From Anaerolineaceae bacterium (GTDB taxonomy: Bacteria > Chloroflexota > Anaerolineae > Aggregatilineales > Phototrophicaceae): a stretch of 61,901 nt of DNA. The position numbers were made by a program, and so were the translations under genes. This document shows positions 40,936 through 50,473 of the stretch, piece after piece (the first letter of the stretch is position 1; every line of letters starts with the position of its first letter). The notes under the pieces are model-generated. The model searched no databases, was not told the DNA's origin, and saw only the letters and a program-made list of their open reading frames with translations. Location: NCBI GenBank assembly GCA_007693385.1, contig REDR01000077.1, forward strand, positions 1 through 61,901. The letters run 5' to 3'.

Positions 40936-42018
40936 CTAATAGCGTGTGACCAGCGCGATACGCTGATGATTGTCCAGATCGCCGTCGTTGACGAAGGCGA
41001 CGCGGCCACCCTTCAGCAGTACCGCTTCGATGATTTCGTCCACAGCGTCGTCAATCACGTCTGGCGCGGTGGCGTCTTCCGCCGCGACGATGCGGCGTCC
41101 GTTTTCTTCGGTGCGTGCCGGGAAGTAGAAGCCTTCTTCAACCACCAGCAACTCGCCGCGCCCGTCGTGGGCATATTGCCAGATGTCGCTGATGGTGGAC
41201 ACGAAACGCCGCGCCCCCACCGCTTCGCCCAGTTCATCGAGCGCTTGCTGGCGTTTGGCTTCCAGCCCCTTCTTGACTTCCGGCCAGATCAGTTGACCGA
41301 TTTGATGCGGCGTGGATTTATCGTGATTGCCCTCCACGCGGGCGACGATGGCGTCTTTATCCGGCATCAACTCCGTGAAGAATGACTGGTAACGCTGGAC
41401 GCCGACGACGGCCACCGGAAGCTCGTCCTGCTTGCGGACTTGCACCACGCCATCGACCACATCACGGAAGAATTGGCGGTGCAATTCGTCACGATAAGCG
41501 CCTTCGTTCAGGCGTCCGGCCTGTGCGCCGCGCTCACCGCCGGAGCGTCCCATCGTCATCGGGAAGCCGTTCTCGGTCACTTCGACCAGCGTATCGCGTG
41601 TGCCTTCGTATAGGCGCGTCGTCTGCTCGCTGAGCGCGACCACCCAATAACGCTTGGTGCGGTTCAGCGCATAGACCAGATCACGGGTGGCGAACGTCTC
41701 GTCGATCACCACACGCGGCTTAACGCTGAACGGGATGTAAAACTTCCGCGCAAAGTCGGCATTGACGAAGATCGCCAGCCCGTCGAGTGTGAAAGAGTAG
41801 TCGATCTCTTCGAGGATTAAGTTGAGCCTTTCCACCACCGGCGCCATTTCGCGGGCGCTGAATTCGGCCAGCAGGCGCTGTTTGGCGTCGTCTACCAGAT
41901 TTTTAACACGGATCGGGTCTTGCTGATTATCCGGCGAGGTGCGGTGCGTTGGCACTAAAATCGACACCGACGGATAACCACGAATAGATTGTAACAGGCG
42001 AATATCAAGCTGATTCAT
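40936..42018 (-). CDS. Balon-like / baeRF-family ribosome factor
   Basis: 360 residues. The N-terminal signature (SIRGYPSVSILVPTHRTSPD, then QQDPIRVKNLVDDA) is that of the bacterial archaeo-eukaryotic release-factor-like (baeRF) proteins. This group includes the hibernation factor Balon, which enters the ribosomal A site with EF-Tu. A central eRF1-like domain and a C-terminal L7Ae-like alpha/beta domain (LLKGGRVAFVNDGDLDNHQ) follow. I see no GGQ peptide-release motif, consistent with a hibernation or recycling rather than a termination role. TGGAG is six bases before the ATG. It sits 369 bp upstream of the cold-shock gene on the same strand. Confidence 0.8.
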   Translation of the reverse strand: MNQLDIRLLQSIRGYPSVSILVPTHRTSPDNQQDPIRVKNLVDDAKQRLLAEFSAREMAPVVERLNLILEEIDYSFTLDGLAIFVNADFARKFYIPFSVKPRVVIDETFATRDLVYALNRTKRYWVVALSEQTTRLYEGTRDTLVEVTENGFPMTMGRSGGERGAQAGRLNEGAYRDELHRQFFRDVVDGVVQVRKQDELPVAVVGVQRYQSFFTELMPDKDAIVARVEGNHDKSTPHQIGQLIWPEVKKGLEAKRQQALDELGEAVGARRFVSTISDIWQYAHDGRGELLVVEEGFYFPARTEENGRRIVAAEDATAPDVIDDAVDEIIEAVLLKGGRVAFVNDGDLDNHQRIALVTRY

Positions 42019-42092
42019 TATCGCTCCATAATTCGATATTCAACGATATTGTCGCCCAATCATAGCAGAAATGCCGCCGGAATAAAACCGCG

Positions 42093-42446
42093 CTAGATCA
42101 GTTGTCCCACCAGCGTACACAATTCACGCGGGCTGACCGGCTTGGCGAACACACTATCGACTTCATAGCCACTGACATCAAAATCAGCATCATACGCATA
42201 GCCGGAGACGACCAGCACACGCGGTTTGATACCGCGTTCGTACAGGTAGTCGAGGAACTGACGGCCATCACCATCGCCTAATTCTAAATCCAACACGATG
42301 ACCTGCGGTGCGCCGCCTGCTTGCACGGTGGCGATAGCCTCGCGCACACTATGGGCACTATAAATCGTGTACCCTTTTGTACTCAATTGCTTGCTGAACA
42401 TCGCGTTCAGCTTGACGTTATCCTCAACCACCATCACGACTGCCAT
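42093..42446 (-). CDS. Single-domain response regulator
   Basis: 117-residue receiver. It has the acidic pair in MVVEDN, the phosphoacceptor in VIVLDLELGDGDG, Ser in VVSGYAY and the Lys-Pro in FAKPVSPREL. There is no output domain. It lies 74 bp upstream of the Balon-like gene on the same strand and might be co-transcribed; a functional link is unproven. Confidence 0.9.
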   Translation of the reverse strand: MAVVMVVEDNVKLNAMFSKQLSTKGYTIYSAHSVREAIATVQAGGAPQVIVLDLELGDGDGRQFLDYLYERGIKPRVLVVSGYAYDADFDVSGYEVDSVFAKPVSPRELCTLVGQLI

Positions 42447-42627
42447 GACGTTTCTGCTTTCTTTTTAATCCTTCTACACTTTTATTCACAATCTTATTTT
42501 AACGCTTATCAAACGTCGGGTAAACAAGTCTTAATCAGTTTTCATGAAAAATTGGATTCACTGAGGTTTTCATGAATGCGACATAACGATTTTTCCCCGT
42601 TCTCGGGCTGTTTAAGGTTAAAAAACT

Positions 42628-43080
42628 CTAATCGGTGTCGCTGACCACAAACGGGTCATAGTCGCCGGACTTGCCGACATAATCCGGCGCTTCCAGAAAC
42701 AGCCCGCGAGCGCTGACCGCCACTGTATCATCCGGCAGGAGGATGTCGCCCGTCGTCCATACCTTGCGCCCCGATTTGCTCTCCACGCGCCCGCGTATCA
42801 TCACCGCCACGCCAAGCGGCACGCCGCGCTTGAAATCGAATTGCAGGTTGACCGCCACCACGCGATGCCCCTGATGCCACGCGCACGCCCCCATCGCTTC
42901 ATCCAACATAGCGATGAGCGAACCGCCGTGCGCGTGTCCGGGCGGCCCCTGCTTGTCGATCTCTAGTGTGATGCGTCCGGCGATGAATCCGCCCGGCTGG
43001 GCATAGAAGCGCACGCCGAATCCGTGCGGGGGTGGTGCGGTGATGAAGTCCGTCCCGCCGATGGGTTTATCTGTCTGCAT
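42628..43080 (-). CDS. PaaI-type hotdog thioesterase
   Basis: 150 residues. The hotdog helix GPPGHAHGGSLIAMLDEAMG carries the HGG-x10-D/E pattern of the PaaI/4HBT family, which hydrolyses acyl-CoA thioesters. The ATG at 43080 has AGGAG ten bases upstream; the longer frame from 43164 is not supported. The substrate is unknown. It is transcribed alone. Confidence 0.85.
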   Translation of the reverse strand: MQTDKPIGGTDFITAPPPHGFGVRFYAQPGGFIAGRITLEIDKQGPPGHAHGGSLIAMLDEAMGACAWHQGHRVVAVNLQFDFKRGVPLGVAVMIRGRVESKSGRKVWTTGDILLPDDTVAVSARGLFLEAPDYVGKSGDYDPFVVSDTD

Positions 43081-43213
43081 GTCTGATGATCTCCTGTATG
43101 TATAGATGTTATCGTGCGCGGTGATTATAACGCGAAACGGCGGGCGATGTGATTTTTCGTTCAAAAAAAGGGTGTAGTGCCGCGACGTGCCCCGCCCGAT
43201 GTGGTTTCACATT

Positions 43214-43277
43214 ATAAACGTCTGTAGGGGCGCAATACATTGCGCCCAAAAAAGGGCGTAGCACGCTACACCCCTAC
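43214..43277. repeat. Dispersed palindromic repeat, complete two-module copy
   Basis: ATAAACGTCTGTAGGGGCG, then the palindromic GGGCGCAATACATTGCGCCC, a short A-run, then GGGCGTAGCACGCTACACCC and CTAC. This is the clearest copy with both modules side by side, in the 233-bp gap between thioesterase and P-type ATPase. Confidence 0.85.
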
Positions 43278-43313
43278 GAATTCGCTTTCTGCCTGTAATT
43301 TGCCCCGCCGGTT

Positions 43314-45755
43314 TCAGCCGTTTTTGTTCCGGTCGGCCTTGCTTTTGACCTCCATCAATTCATACAGGTTGTGCAACAGGGCGCGATTACGCATCCCGAT
43401 GCTGACGATCATCGACACCAGCGCCCATGTCGCCACCACCAGCGCGATGACGATCAGCGGCGGCCAATCGAACTCGAAGATGTGCGGGAAGATCGTCGCC
43501 ATGACCAGCGTGCCGCCGGTCAGAAAGCCGGTGATCGCCGTCGCTAGCGGATATTTGCGGTAGGTGCGCGGGCGGGTGATGTCCACGCCGCAGGCATACC
43601 AGAAGATGGTCAGGCTATACAGGATGAAGAATAGCGTGATGGCGCTACGGGCGACCATCAGTTCATCGCTACCGAAGCTGACGATCACATAGACCGCCGC
43701 CATGCCCACCGCGCCGGTTAATCCCGCCGTGATGATGTAGTCCAGCACATCGCGCCGGAAGCTCTCGATGCGGCGCGGGCGCAACAGCCCCAGCGCCATC
43801 AACCCGCTGGGGATGTTCACCGTGCCGAACGACGCCCAGCTAATTTGACGCGGCGTGACCGGAAACGACAATCCCATGAACAGCACGAAGATGAACAGCA
43901 CGGTGTTATACACGTTCTTGGTGACAAAGACCTTCATCGTGCCATAAAGCGTCTGTGTGATCTGCGTGCCTTCGGCGAAAGCGCGGGGGAGCGTGCTCAT
44001 CGCGTTGTTCAGTAGCACGATGTCGGCCACGTCTTTCGCGATCTGCGCCCCGTCGTTCATCACCACCGCCAGATCAGCCGCTTTGAGCGCGGGCACGTCG
44101 TTGACGCCATCGCCCACCATCGCCACGTATTCGCCGCCCGCCCGTAATGCGCTGATGATGCGCCCTTTGGCGTCCGGCGTGACGCGGGCGAACACGTCCG
44201 CTTGCTTGACGGCGACGGCTAGCTCTTCGTCGCTCATGGCGTCGATCTGCTCGCCGGTGTAAGCGCTGGATGTGTCCATTCCGGCTCTGCGGGCGACGGC
44301 CACCACCGTTTTCAGGTTGTCGCCACTGATGACCTTCGGGCGCACGCCCAGCGCGATGAACGAGGCCAGCGTGTCGCCGATGTCGTCGCGTACCTGATCG
44401 CTGATGGCGATCAGCGCCACCGGCTCGATCTGCTCACGGTCTAGCGGGTTGTCGGCGCTCAGTTCGGCGCGGCTACGCCCGAAAACCAGCAGACGCCGCC
44501 CGTCCGCCGCCTGTTCATCCACCGCCGCCCATGCCGGATGATCGTCCGGCAATATCACTTCCGGCGCACCGAGTACCAGCACCGCATCCGCAAAGACCAG
44601 CGCCCCCCATTTTCGCGCCGATGTGAACGGGATTTCGCGCTTTTTGGCCGGATAATCGGCTTCGGCGTCCGGCTCGGCGTATGTACTCAGCGCAGAGGCG
44701 GTGCTGTTGAGGTGCGCCAGATTCGCCACGTACAGCCGCAGATCGGCGTCGATGGCGTCGCGGTCATGCTCCGCGCTCAATGGCATGATGTGGCTGACCT
44801 GTAGCCGGTTCTGCGTGATGGTGCCGGTCTTGTCGAAGCATAGCACGCTGACATTCGCCATCGACTCCACCGCGTTGACACGCTGAATCAATGTCTGGTG
44901 GCGGCTAATTTTGATCGCGCCGATGCTCAGCGCTAAGATGCTGGTCAGGATCAAGCCTTGTGGGACGAGGCTCGTCGTGAACACCACCGCGTTTTTCACC
45001 GTCTCGATGAAGCCGATGTCGGTCATGATGCCAGCGACCACCGACATCGGGCCGAACACGAACAGCACGACCAGCGCCAGCTTGACGACGGCGGCGATTT
45101 TCTTCTGCGTCGGCGTCAGCGTGTTCTTGTACACTTTGGCGATGCTGGTCAGGCGGTTGGCGGTGCTGGCGGAACCGACGCGAGTCGCCCGCATGTAGCC
45201 GACACCGGCCACGCAAAACGAACCGGACGCCACCGAAGCAGAGGCGGGTTTATGCACCGGCTCGGACTCGCCGGTCAGGTGGCTCTCGTCGATCTCTAGC
45301 CCGTCGCTGTAGACGATCTCGCCATCGACCACCAGCTTATCGCCGGGCTGTAAGTACACCACATCATCGACCACCACCGCGCGATAATCCAGCGTCAGCA
45401 GATCGTCGCCGCGTAGCACCTGCACCTGTTTCGGCGCGAGATTGGCGAGTTCGTCCAGCTTGCGCTTGGCCTGAATCTCCTGCACCGTGCCGATCAGCGA
45501 ATTGGTCACGACGCTGAATCCGGCGAATAGCACCGTCCAGAAATCGCCGGAGAATAGCACGATCAACAGCAGGGTGAACAGCAGTAGGTTGAAGATGTTG
45601 AACATATTCTGCTGGATGATGACCAGATAAGAGCGCCCGCTACGCGCCTCAAAATCGTTGACATCACCGCGCCGGACGCGCACCGCGACTTGCTCCGGCG
45701 TCAGGCCGACCACATCTACTTTTGATCGAGCGCGTGTTTGCATCTGTAACGCCAT
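43314..45755 (-). CDS. P-type cation ATPase, CtpE-like paralogue
   Basis: 813 residues. It has an actuator TGES, phosphorylation site DKTGTIT with Asp308, hinge MVGDGVNDVPALKAAD, and about ten membrane helices. The helix-4 motif reads PQGL (Gln266) where P2-type pumps have PEGL. The first ATPase in the window has PAGL. The helix-6 region (WASFGTVNIPSGLMALGLLRP) also differs from the paralogue, so the two probably carry different ions or one is regulatory. It could import or export a divalent cation. There is no strong ribosome site at the ATG. Confidence 0.87.
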   Translation of the reverse strand: MALQMQTRARSKVDVVGLTPEQVAVRVRRGDVNDFEARSGRSYLVIIQQNMFNIFNLLLFTLLLIVLFSGDFWTVLFAGFSVVTNSLIGTVQEIQAKRKLDELANLAPKQVQVLRGDDLLTLDYRAVVVDDVVYLQPGDKLVVDGEIVYSDGLEIDESHLTGESEPVHKPASASVASGSFCVAGVGYMRATRVGSASTANRLTSIAKVYKNTLTPTQKKIAAVVKLALVVLFVFGPMSVVAGIMTDIGFIETVKNAVVFTTSLVPQGLILTSILALSIGAIKISRHQTLIQRVNAVESMANVSVLCFDKTGTITQNRLQVSHIMPLSAEHDRDAIDADLRLYVANLAHLNSTASALSTYAEPDAEADYPAKKREIPFTSARKWGALVFADAVLVLGAPEVILPDDHPAWAAVDEQAADGRRLLVFGRSRAELSADNPLDREQIEPVALIAISDQVRDDIGDTLASFIALGVRPKVISGDNLKTVVAVARRAGMDTSSAYTGEQIDAMSDEELAVAVKQADVFARVTPDAKGRIISALRAGGEYVAMVGDGVNDVPALKAADLAVVMNDGAQIAKDVADIVLLNNAMSTLPRAFAEGTQITQTLYGTMKVFVTKNVYNTVLFIFVLFMGLSFPVTPRQISWASFGTVNIPSGLMALGLLRPRRIESFRRDVLDYIITAGLTGAVGMAAVYVIVSFGSDELMVARSAITLFFILYSLTIFWYACGVDITRPRTYRKYPLATAITGFLTGGTLVMATIFPHIFEFDWPPLIVIALVVATWALVSMIVSIGMRNRALLHNLYELMEVKSKADRNKNG

Positions 45756-45937
45756 ATTGTCTGTCTACTTTCGCCCGCCCACACAATCCGACAAGCATAC
45801 ACGCTATCAGGTGAGATTGCACCGTTCGCCCGTCCTGTTGTAAGATGATTTTAATGGACACGGCCAACACGCGACTGCCTGCCAGCATCGCGCCCTGTTC
45901 TCATTCACGCCGCTAACGACAAGAGGAGGTGGCGATT

Positions 45938-46345
45938 ATGTCTGTCGAAGTCAACTGGTACGACGGAGAAGAAGACATACTGCACTATCGTTTTTCTGAT
46001 TTATGGCTATGGGATGAATACGAGTCCGCCGTGCAAAGTGGGCGGACGATGATGCGCGGCAAACCGCATTATGTCGGCATCCTCAATGATATGCGTGCCG
46101 TGCGCCAACCGCCCGCTATGTTGATTGCCAAAGCGAAATACTACATTGATTCGCGTCCGGCCAATACCGGCATGGCGATCTTCGTCACGTCGAGCCTGTC
46201 CATGCGGTCACTGTACGACATCCTGACCGACGTTTACCCGCATATCGGCGTAGATTACCTGCTAGATGACGACTTCGAGCGCACCGTCCGGCGCATCAAA
46301 CAATGGCTAGCCGACAACAGCGACACGCGATTTGAGACGGGATGA
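45938..46345 (+). CDS. Small protein of unknown function (STAS-like fold possible)
   Basis: 135 residues from an ATG with AGGAGG eight bases upstream. The pattern of alternating strands and helices (EVNWYDGEEDILHYRF; KPHYVGILNDMRAV; TGMAIFVTSSLSMRSLYDIL) with no signal peptide or membrane helix suggests a small alpha/beta domain like SpoIIAA/STAS proteins. I cannot assign it. It precedes the DM13 gene, which has its own consensus promoter starting inside this gene's last codons. Confidence 0.6.
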   Translation: MSVEVNWYDGEEDILHYRFSDLWLWDEYESAVQSGRTMMRGKPHYVGILNDMRAVRQPPAMLIAKAKYYIDSRPANTGMAIFVTSSLSMRSLYDILTDVYPHIGVDYLLDDDFERTVRRIKQWLADNSDTRFETG

Positions 46346-46360
46346 TCGCTTTGCTATAAT
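46332..46360 (+). promoter_or_regulatory. Consensus promoter of the DM13 gene
   Basis: TTGAGA (46332-46337), 17-bp spacer, TATAAT (46355-46360). It overlaps the 3' end of the upstream gene; the next ATG is 34 bp past the -10. Confidence 0.7.
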
Positions 46361-46393
46361 GGGCGTCTGTTTAGCACGGGACAGGGGTGCAGG

Positions 46394-47071
46394 ATGCCGA
46401 ATCAATTACGTTTTTTAATCGTGGTGGTGGTCGCGCTGTTGGTGGCGGCGACATTCACTTTTCCCCTGTGGCGTGTGCCGCCGGAATTCGAGACGATCAG
46501 CGACGAATTGCCCGGCCTCAGCGCCGCATTACAGGCTGATTTCGATGATCTGCCCCGCGCTATCCAGACCATCTATCGCCTGATGGCACGCGAGAATCCG
46601 TCGATGGCGCAATTGATGGTCGAGGCGCGTCTGCGTCCGCCGGACCCACTGAACGAGGAAATGCCCGACATCAGCAACGCGCAAGAAGTACGAAGCGGGC
46701 GCTTCCAGCCCCTCACGCTGACGGAGGAGGAGCGCCGCGCCGATCCTGACGCCGAATTGCCGCCGTATAATGCGCTGTTCGCCGCCGATGGCGACCTGTT
46801 CGTGTACGCTTATCCCGACGACCGCTATCTATTCCGCATTGAGGAATTCATCATCACCAACGGCCCCGATCTGGTGCTGATCTTATCCAACACGCAAAAG
46901 CCATTGAGCGCTGACCAATTCGGGCGCGACTATATCGAAATCGCGCCTTTGCGTAGCAATATTGGCAATATGAATTACGAATTGCGCGACATCAACATCA
47001 ACGATTACCGCTCACTGGTGATCTATGACCGGCGCTATAACATGATCTACGCTTTCGCGCCGTTGGGATGA
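46394..47071 (+). CDS. Membrane-anchored DM13-domain protein
   Basis: 225 residues. One N-terminal hydrophobic segment (FLIVVVVALLVAATFTFPLW) acts as signal or anchor. Residues of about 125-225 match the DM13 domain pattern: LFRIEEFIITNGPDLVLILS, then NIGNMNYELRDININDYRSL and VIYDRRYNMIYAFAPL. In many DM13 proteins a Cys sits in the VIWCERF-like strand and is thought to take part in electron transfer; here it is Asp (VIYDRRY). The protein is probably extracytoplasmic; the role is unknown. Confidence 0.72.
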   Translation: MPNQLRFLIVVVVALLVAATFTFPLWRVPPEFETISDELPGLSAALQADFDDLPRAIQTIYRLMARENPSMAQLMVEARLRPPDPLNEEMPDISNAQEVRSGRFQPLTLTEEERRADPDAELPPYNALFAADGDLFVYAYPDDRYLFRIEEFIITNGPDLVLILSNTQKPLSADQFGRDYIEIAPLRSNIGNMNYELRDININDYRSLVIYDRRYNMIYAFAPLG

Positions 47072-47387
47072 TGCTCTACGCATCTCTAAGATCATGACAA
47101 TATAATTCTAACATCCGCCGCCTAAACTGGGTGATGTAGCGTTCAGGTACGACCATGCAGTTTGAGAAAACGACACGGATATTAGCGGGCGGGATGTATT
47201 GCGCCCCTGCGATCTATCACAATTTATCGTCCGTGTTAGAAAATTGAACCGCATCATCGCGCCCTGCGTTAGTGGCTACAAACAGCCGCAGTCGCTACAA
47301 TAGACCATGTAACCGTCAATCATGCGTGATGTGGCGGCATTCCGCGCCCGATCACGTCGAAATTAATCTAGCTGGGGATTTAGTGTC
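47072..47387. other. 316-bp intergenic region before clpC
   Basis: It holds a decayed copy of the dispersed repeat at 47187-47208 (GGGCGGGATGTATTGCGCCCCT) and a TACAAT -10-like box near 47297-47302 that may serve clpC. I see no gene or RNA here. Confidence 0.5.
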
Positions 47388-49970
47388 ATGATTAGATTTG
47401 AGCGATTCACCGAACGCGCACAGGATGCCGCCGCCCGCGCTTATGAGATTCTGCAACGCTACGGGCATAATCAAGTCGATGTCGAGCATATTCTGCTGGC
47501 CTTGTTGGAGCAATCCGACGGGGTGATTCCGCAGGTGCTGGAGTCGTTGAATGTTGATGTCAGCGTTTTGCGCTCCCGCGTGGACGACATCCTGCAAGCC
47601 AGCCCGAAGGCGGCCATCTATGGCGGCGGCACCGGTCAGGTGTTCATCACGCCACGAGTCAAGCGCGTGATTGATCTGGCGAATGAAGAAGCCAACCGTC
47701 TGCGCGATGAGTACATCAGCACCGAACACATCTTTCTGGCGGTAGTCAGCGAGCGCAACACGCCCATCGCCAAGATATTGGGCGACAATGGCCTGACCCG
47801 CGAGCGCGTGATGGATGCCGTCAAAGAGATTCGCGGCGGCCAGCGCGTCACCGATCCGCAGGCCGAAAGCCGTTATCGCACGCTGGAGAAATACAGCCGC
47901 GATCTGAACATCATGGCGATTGAAGGCAAACTCGATCCGGTCATCGGGCGTGACGCGGAGATTTTGCGCGTCATCCAGATTTTGAGCCGCAGAACCAAGA
48001 ATAATCCGGTATTGATCGGTGAGGCTGGCGTCGGCAAGACCGCCATCGTCGAGGGGCTGGCGCAGAAGATCGTCTCCGGTGACGTGCCGGAAGTCCTGCA
48101 CGGGAAGCGCGTCGTCTCGCTGGATTTGCCCGCGATGTTGGCCGGTAGTCGCTTTCGCGGCGAATTCGAGGAGCGCCTGAAGGCCGCCATCGAAGAGGTA
48201 CAACGCGCTGAGGGCGAAATCATCCTGTTCATCGACGAACTGCATCAGGTAGTCGGCGCGGGCGGCGGCGGCGGCGCGATTGACGCCGGTAACATGATGA
48301 AACCGGCGCTGGCACGCGGCGAATTGCAGACCATCGGCGCGACCACGCTGGACGAATACCGCCAGTATATCGAGAAAGACAGCGCGTTAGATCGTCGTTT
48401 CGCGCCGGTCTACGTCGAAGAACCCAACGTCGAAGATACGATTGAGATGCTGTACGGCCTGCGTGATCGCTATGAAGCCCATCACAGCATCACCATCTCC
48501 GAAGACGCGATAGAGGCCGCCGTGCGCCTGTCTGATCGCTACGTGACCGGACGCAAGCTACCGGACAAAGCGATTGACCTGCTAGACGAAGCCTCCGCCA
48601 AGTTGCGCGTCGCGCTGTATAGCGCTCCGCCGCGCCTGCGCGAGATGAAAGAGGCGATTGACCGCATGATGACCGAAGAAGAGACGGCGGGCATGGCACG
48701 CGACTATGAACGCGCCGCGCAGATCAAAGTCGAGCGCCTGCAACTGGAAGAAGAATATCAACGCGAGCGCTACGTCTGGCAGAAAGAGAACACGCTGGAT
48801 GAAGTGGTCGATTCCGAAGACATCGCGCAGGTCGTCGCGCAGTGGACGGGCATCCCCGTCAGCCAGATGTTGGAGAGCGAGAGCGAGAAACTGCTACGCA
48901 TGGAAGACGCCCTGCACGAGCGCGTCATCGGGCAGGACAAAGCCATCGCCGCGCTCTCGGACGCCATCCGCCGCGCCCGTAGCGGCTTGAAAGACCCCAA
49001 GCGCCCGATTGGTTCATTCATCTTTCTGGGTAGTAGCGGCGTCGGCAAGACCGAACTCGCCAAGACGCTGGCCGAATTCCTGTTCGATGATGAGGACGCG
49101 CTGATCCGCATTGACATGAGCGAATACCGCGAACAGCACACCACCAGCCGCCTATTCGGTGCGCCGCCCGGCTATGTCGGCTATGAGCAGGGCGGCCAAC
49201 TGACCGAGCAGGTGCGGCGGCGTCCGTATCGCGTCATCCTATTTGATGAGATCGAGAAGGCGCACCCCGACGTATGGAACGCGCTGTTGCAAATTCTGGA
49301 AGATGGCCGCCTGACCGATGGGCAGGGGCGCACGGTAGATTTCCGCAATACCGTCATCATCATGACCAGCAATCTCGGCACGGAGTTTGCGCGGCGTGGT
49401 GGTGCGCTGGGCTTCGTGCGGCCTGATGAGCAAGAGGCCATCGTCGATCATCAGAAGATCGAACGCGCCCTGCGTGACACGTTCCGCCCGGAATTCCTCA
49501 ACCGTGTGGACGAAATCTTGATCTTCTCGCCGCTATCACAGGAAGACGTGGCGCAGATGGTCGATATTCAGATGCGTAACGTCGCGGAGCGTTTGCTGGA
49601 AACCGGCATGGAGATTCACCTGACCGAACCGGCGCGGCATTGGCTGGCGACACAGGGCTTTGATCCGGCGTATGGGGCGCGGCCACTGCGCCGCACCATT
49701 CAGCGCTACGTGGAAAATCCGTTGAGCGTGCGCTTGCTGGCCGGTGAGTTCGCGGCGGCGGATTTGATCGTGATTGATGAGGCGGACGGCGCGTTGACGT
49801 TCCAGCGCCACGAGAACGCGGCTAGCGATTATGTGCGGCAGGCATCACAGCCGCGCCGTCGTCCGCGTGCTGGTGACGGTGAGGGCGAAGGCGACGACTT
49901 TGATCTGGGGCGTTATACCGAGCAGGATTTCCAGCAGGATGAATTCGTTCACCGTGATTTTGATGATTAA
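47388..49970 (+). CDS. clpC: ATP-dependent Clp protease ATP-binding subunit, ClpC type
   Basis: 860-residue AAA+ unfoldase. It has an N-terminal Clp repeat domain ([20 protein letters not shown]) and two AAA+ modules with Walker A GEAGVGKT (about 211) and GSSGVGKT (about 547). A short UVR-like coiled middle region ([20 protein letters not shown], about 435-465) is present instead of the long ClpB coiled coil. The ALGF tripeptide loop near 673 is the ClpP-docking site, which supports ClpC over ClpB. An acidic, Gln-rich tail of about 40 residues follows. It degrades misfolded or adaptor-delivered proteins with ClpP, encoded elsewhere. Confidence 0.92.
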   Translation: MIRFERFTERAQDAAARAYEILQRYGHNQVDVEHILLALLEQSDGVIPQVLESLNVDVSVLRSRVDDILQASPKAAIYGGGTGQVFITPRVKRVIDLANEEANRLRDEYISTEHIFLAVVSERNTPIAKILGDNGLTRERVMDAVKEIRGGQRVTDPQAESRYRTLEKYSRDLNIMAIEGKLDPVIGRDAEILRVIQILSRRTKNNPVLIGEAGVGKTAIVEGLAQKIVSGDVPEVLHGKRVVSLDLPAMLAGSRFRGEFEERLKAAIEEVQRAEGEIILFIDELHQVVGAGGGGGAIDAGNMMKPALARGELQTIGATTLDEYRQYIEKDSALDRRFAPVYVEEPNVEDTIEMLYGLRDRYEAHHSITISEDAIEAAVRLSDRYVTGRKLPDKAIDLLDEASAKLRVALYSAPPRLREMKEAIDRMMTEEETAGMARDYERAAQIKVERLQLEEEYQRERYVWQKENTLDEVVDSEDIAQVVAQWTGIPVSQMLESESEKLLRMEDALHERVIGQDKAIAALSDAIRRARSGLKDPKRPIGSFIFLGSSGVGKTELAKTLAEFLFDDEDALIRIDMSEYREQHTTSRLFGAPPGYVGYEQGGQLTEQVRRRPYRVILFDEIEKAHPDVWNALLQILEDGRLTDGQGRTVDFRNTVIIMTSNLGTEFARRGGALGFVRPDEQEAIVDHQKIERALRDTFRPEFLNRVDEILIFSPLSQEDVAQMVDIQMRNVAERLLETGMEIHLTEPARHWLATQGFDPAYGARPLRRTIQRYVENPLSVRLLAGEFAAADLIVIDEADGALTFQRHENAASDYVRQASQPRRRPRAGDGEGEGDDFDLGRYTEQDFQQDEFVHRDFDD

Positions 49971-50011
49971 CGGCGATGGAATCAAGCCCTCACATAGGAT
50001 CGGTTTCTTCA

Positions 50012-50085
50012 CCGTTCAATGAGCCAATAAACGCTATTTTGAAGTTTTTTGGCGCTACCTTTTTTGAAAAAAGGTAGCAAAAAAT
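50012..50085. repeat. 73-bp dispersed repeat, copy 2
   Basis: Left flank CCGTTCAATGAGCCAATAA and hairpin GCTACCTTTTTT-G-AAAAAAGGTAGC, almost identical to 24542-24614. The few differences include three C-to-G changes and leave the stem paired. It lies between the convergent clpC and anti-sigma-like genes. Confidence 0.85.
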
Positions 50086-50095
50086 CATCTGTGGC

Positions 50096-50473
50096 CTAAC
50101 TTTCCTGTTGTAGCGCGGGCAGGTCGGCGGATTCGCCGTTGTTGGGGCGCGACTGCCGCCGACTGAACCACATCAGGCCGGCGATGCTCGCCGCGACGCC
50201 CGTCGCTACATGCACATGCACCGGCACCGCCCCCAACCGCGCCCGCAATCCTTGCGGCTCGCCGGTCAGGTCGTGCTTGAGTTGCCGCATGAAGCGCTCG
50301 GAAGGTTCGCGGGGTTGCAGGGTGTCGCGTAGGCGCACCATCAACCGCGTTAATATGCCCATTTCTTCGTTCACGCGGGAAAGCCGGACAGCGTGGTCAT
50401 CTTGCCCGCTAAGCAGGGCGTCGGTTAGCGCGTCCAGTAAATTTTCCATCTCGACTTCCGACATGCTGTTCAT
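50096..50473 (-). CDS. Putative anti-sigma or sigma-associated membrane protein
   Basis: 125 residues. A soluble N-terminal part of about 75 residues (MENLLDALTDALLSGQDDHA; LMVRLRDTLQPREPSERFM) is followed by one weak membrane helix (VHVATGVAASIAGLMWFSRR) and a short tail. The pattern EPSERFMRQLKHDL also occurs in zinc-free anti-sigma proteins. Its ATG overlaps the stop of the sigma factor gene by 4 bp (ATGA), the arrangement of sigma/anti-sigma pairs. No HxxxCxxC zinc motif is present. Confidence 0.65.
   Translation of the reverse strand: MNSMSEVEMENLLDALTDALLSGQDDHAVRLSRVNEEMGILTRLMVRLRDTLQPREPSERFMRQLKHDLTGEPQGLRARLGAVPVHVHVATGVAASIAGLMWFSRRQSRPNNGESADLPALQQES

Noticed and set aside
40722-41009. 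95-residue minus-strand frame upstream of csp
   Set aside because: It spans the repeat and the 3' end of the Balon-like gene in another frame, and has no ribosome site or family resemblance; the region reads as a leader/promoter.
47352-48245. 297-residue minus-strand open frame
   Set aside because: It lies fully over clpC, which has unmistakable AAA+ motifs; the reverse frame is open because of GC-rich codon bias.
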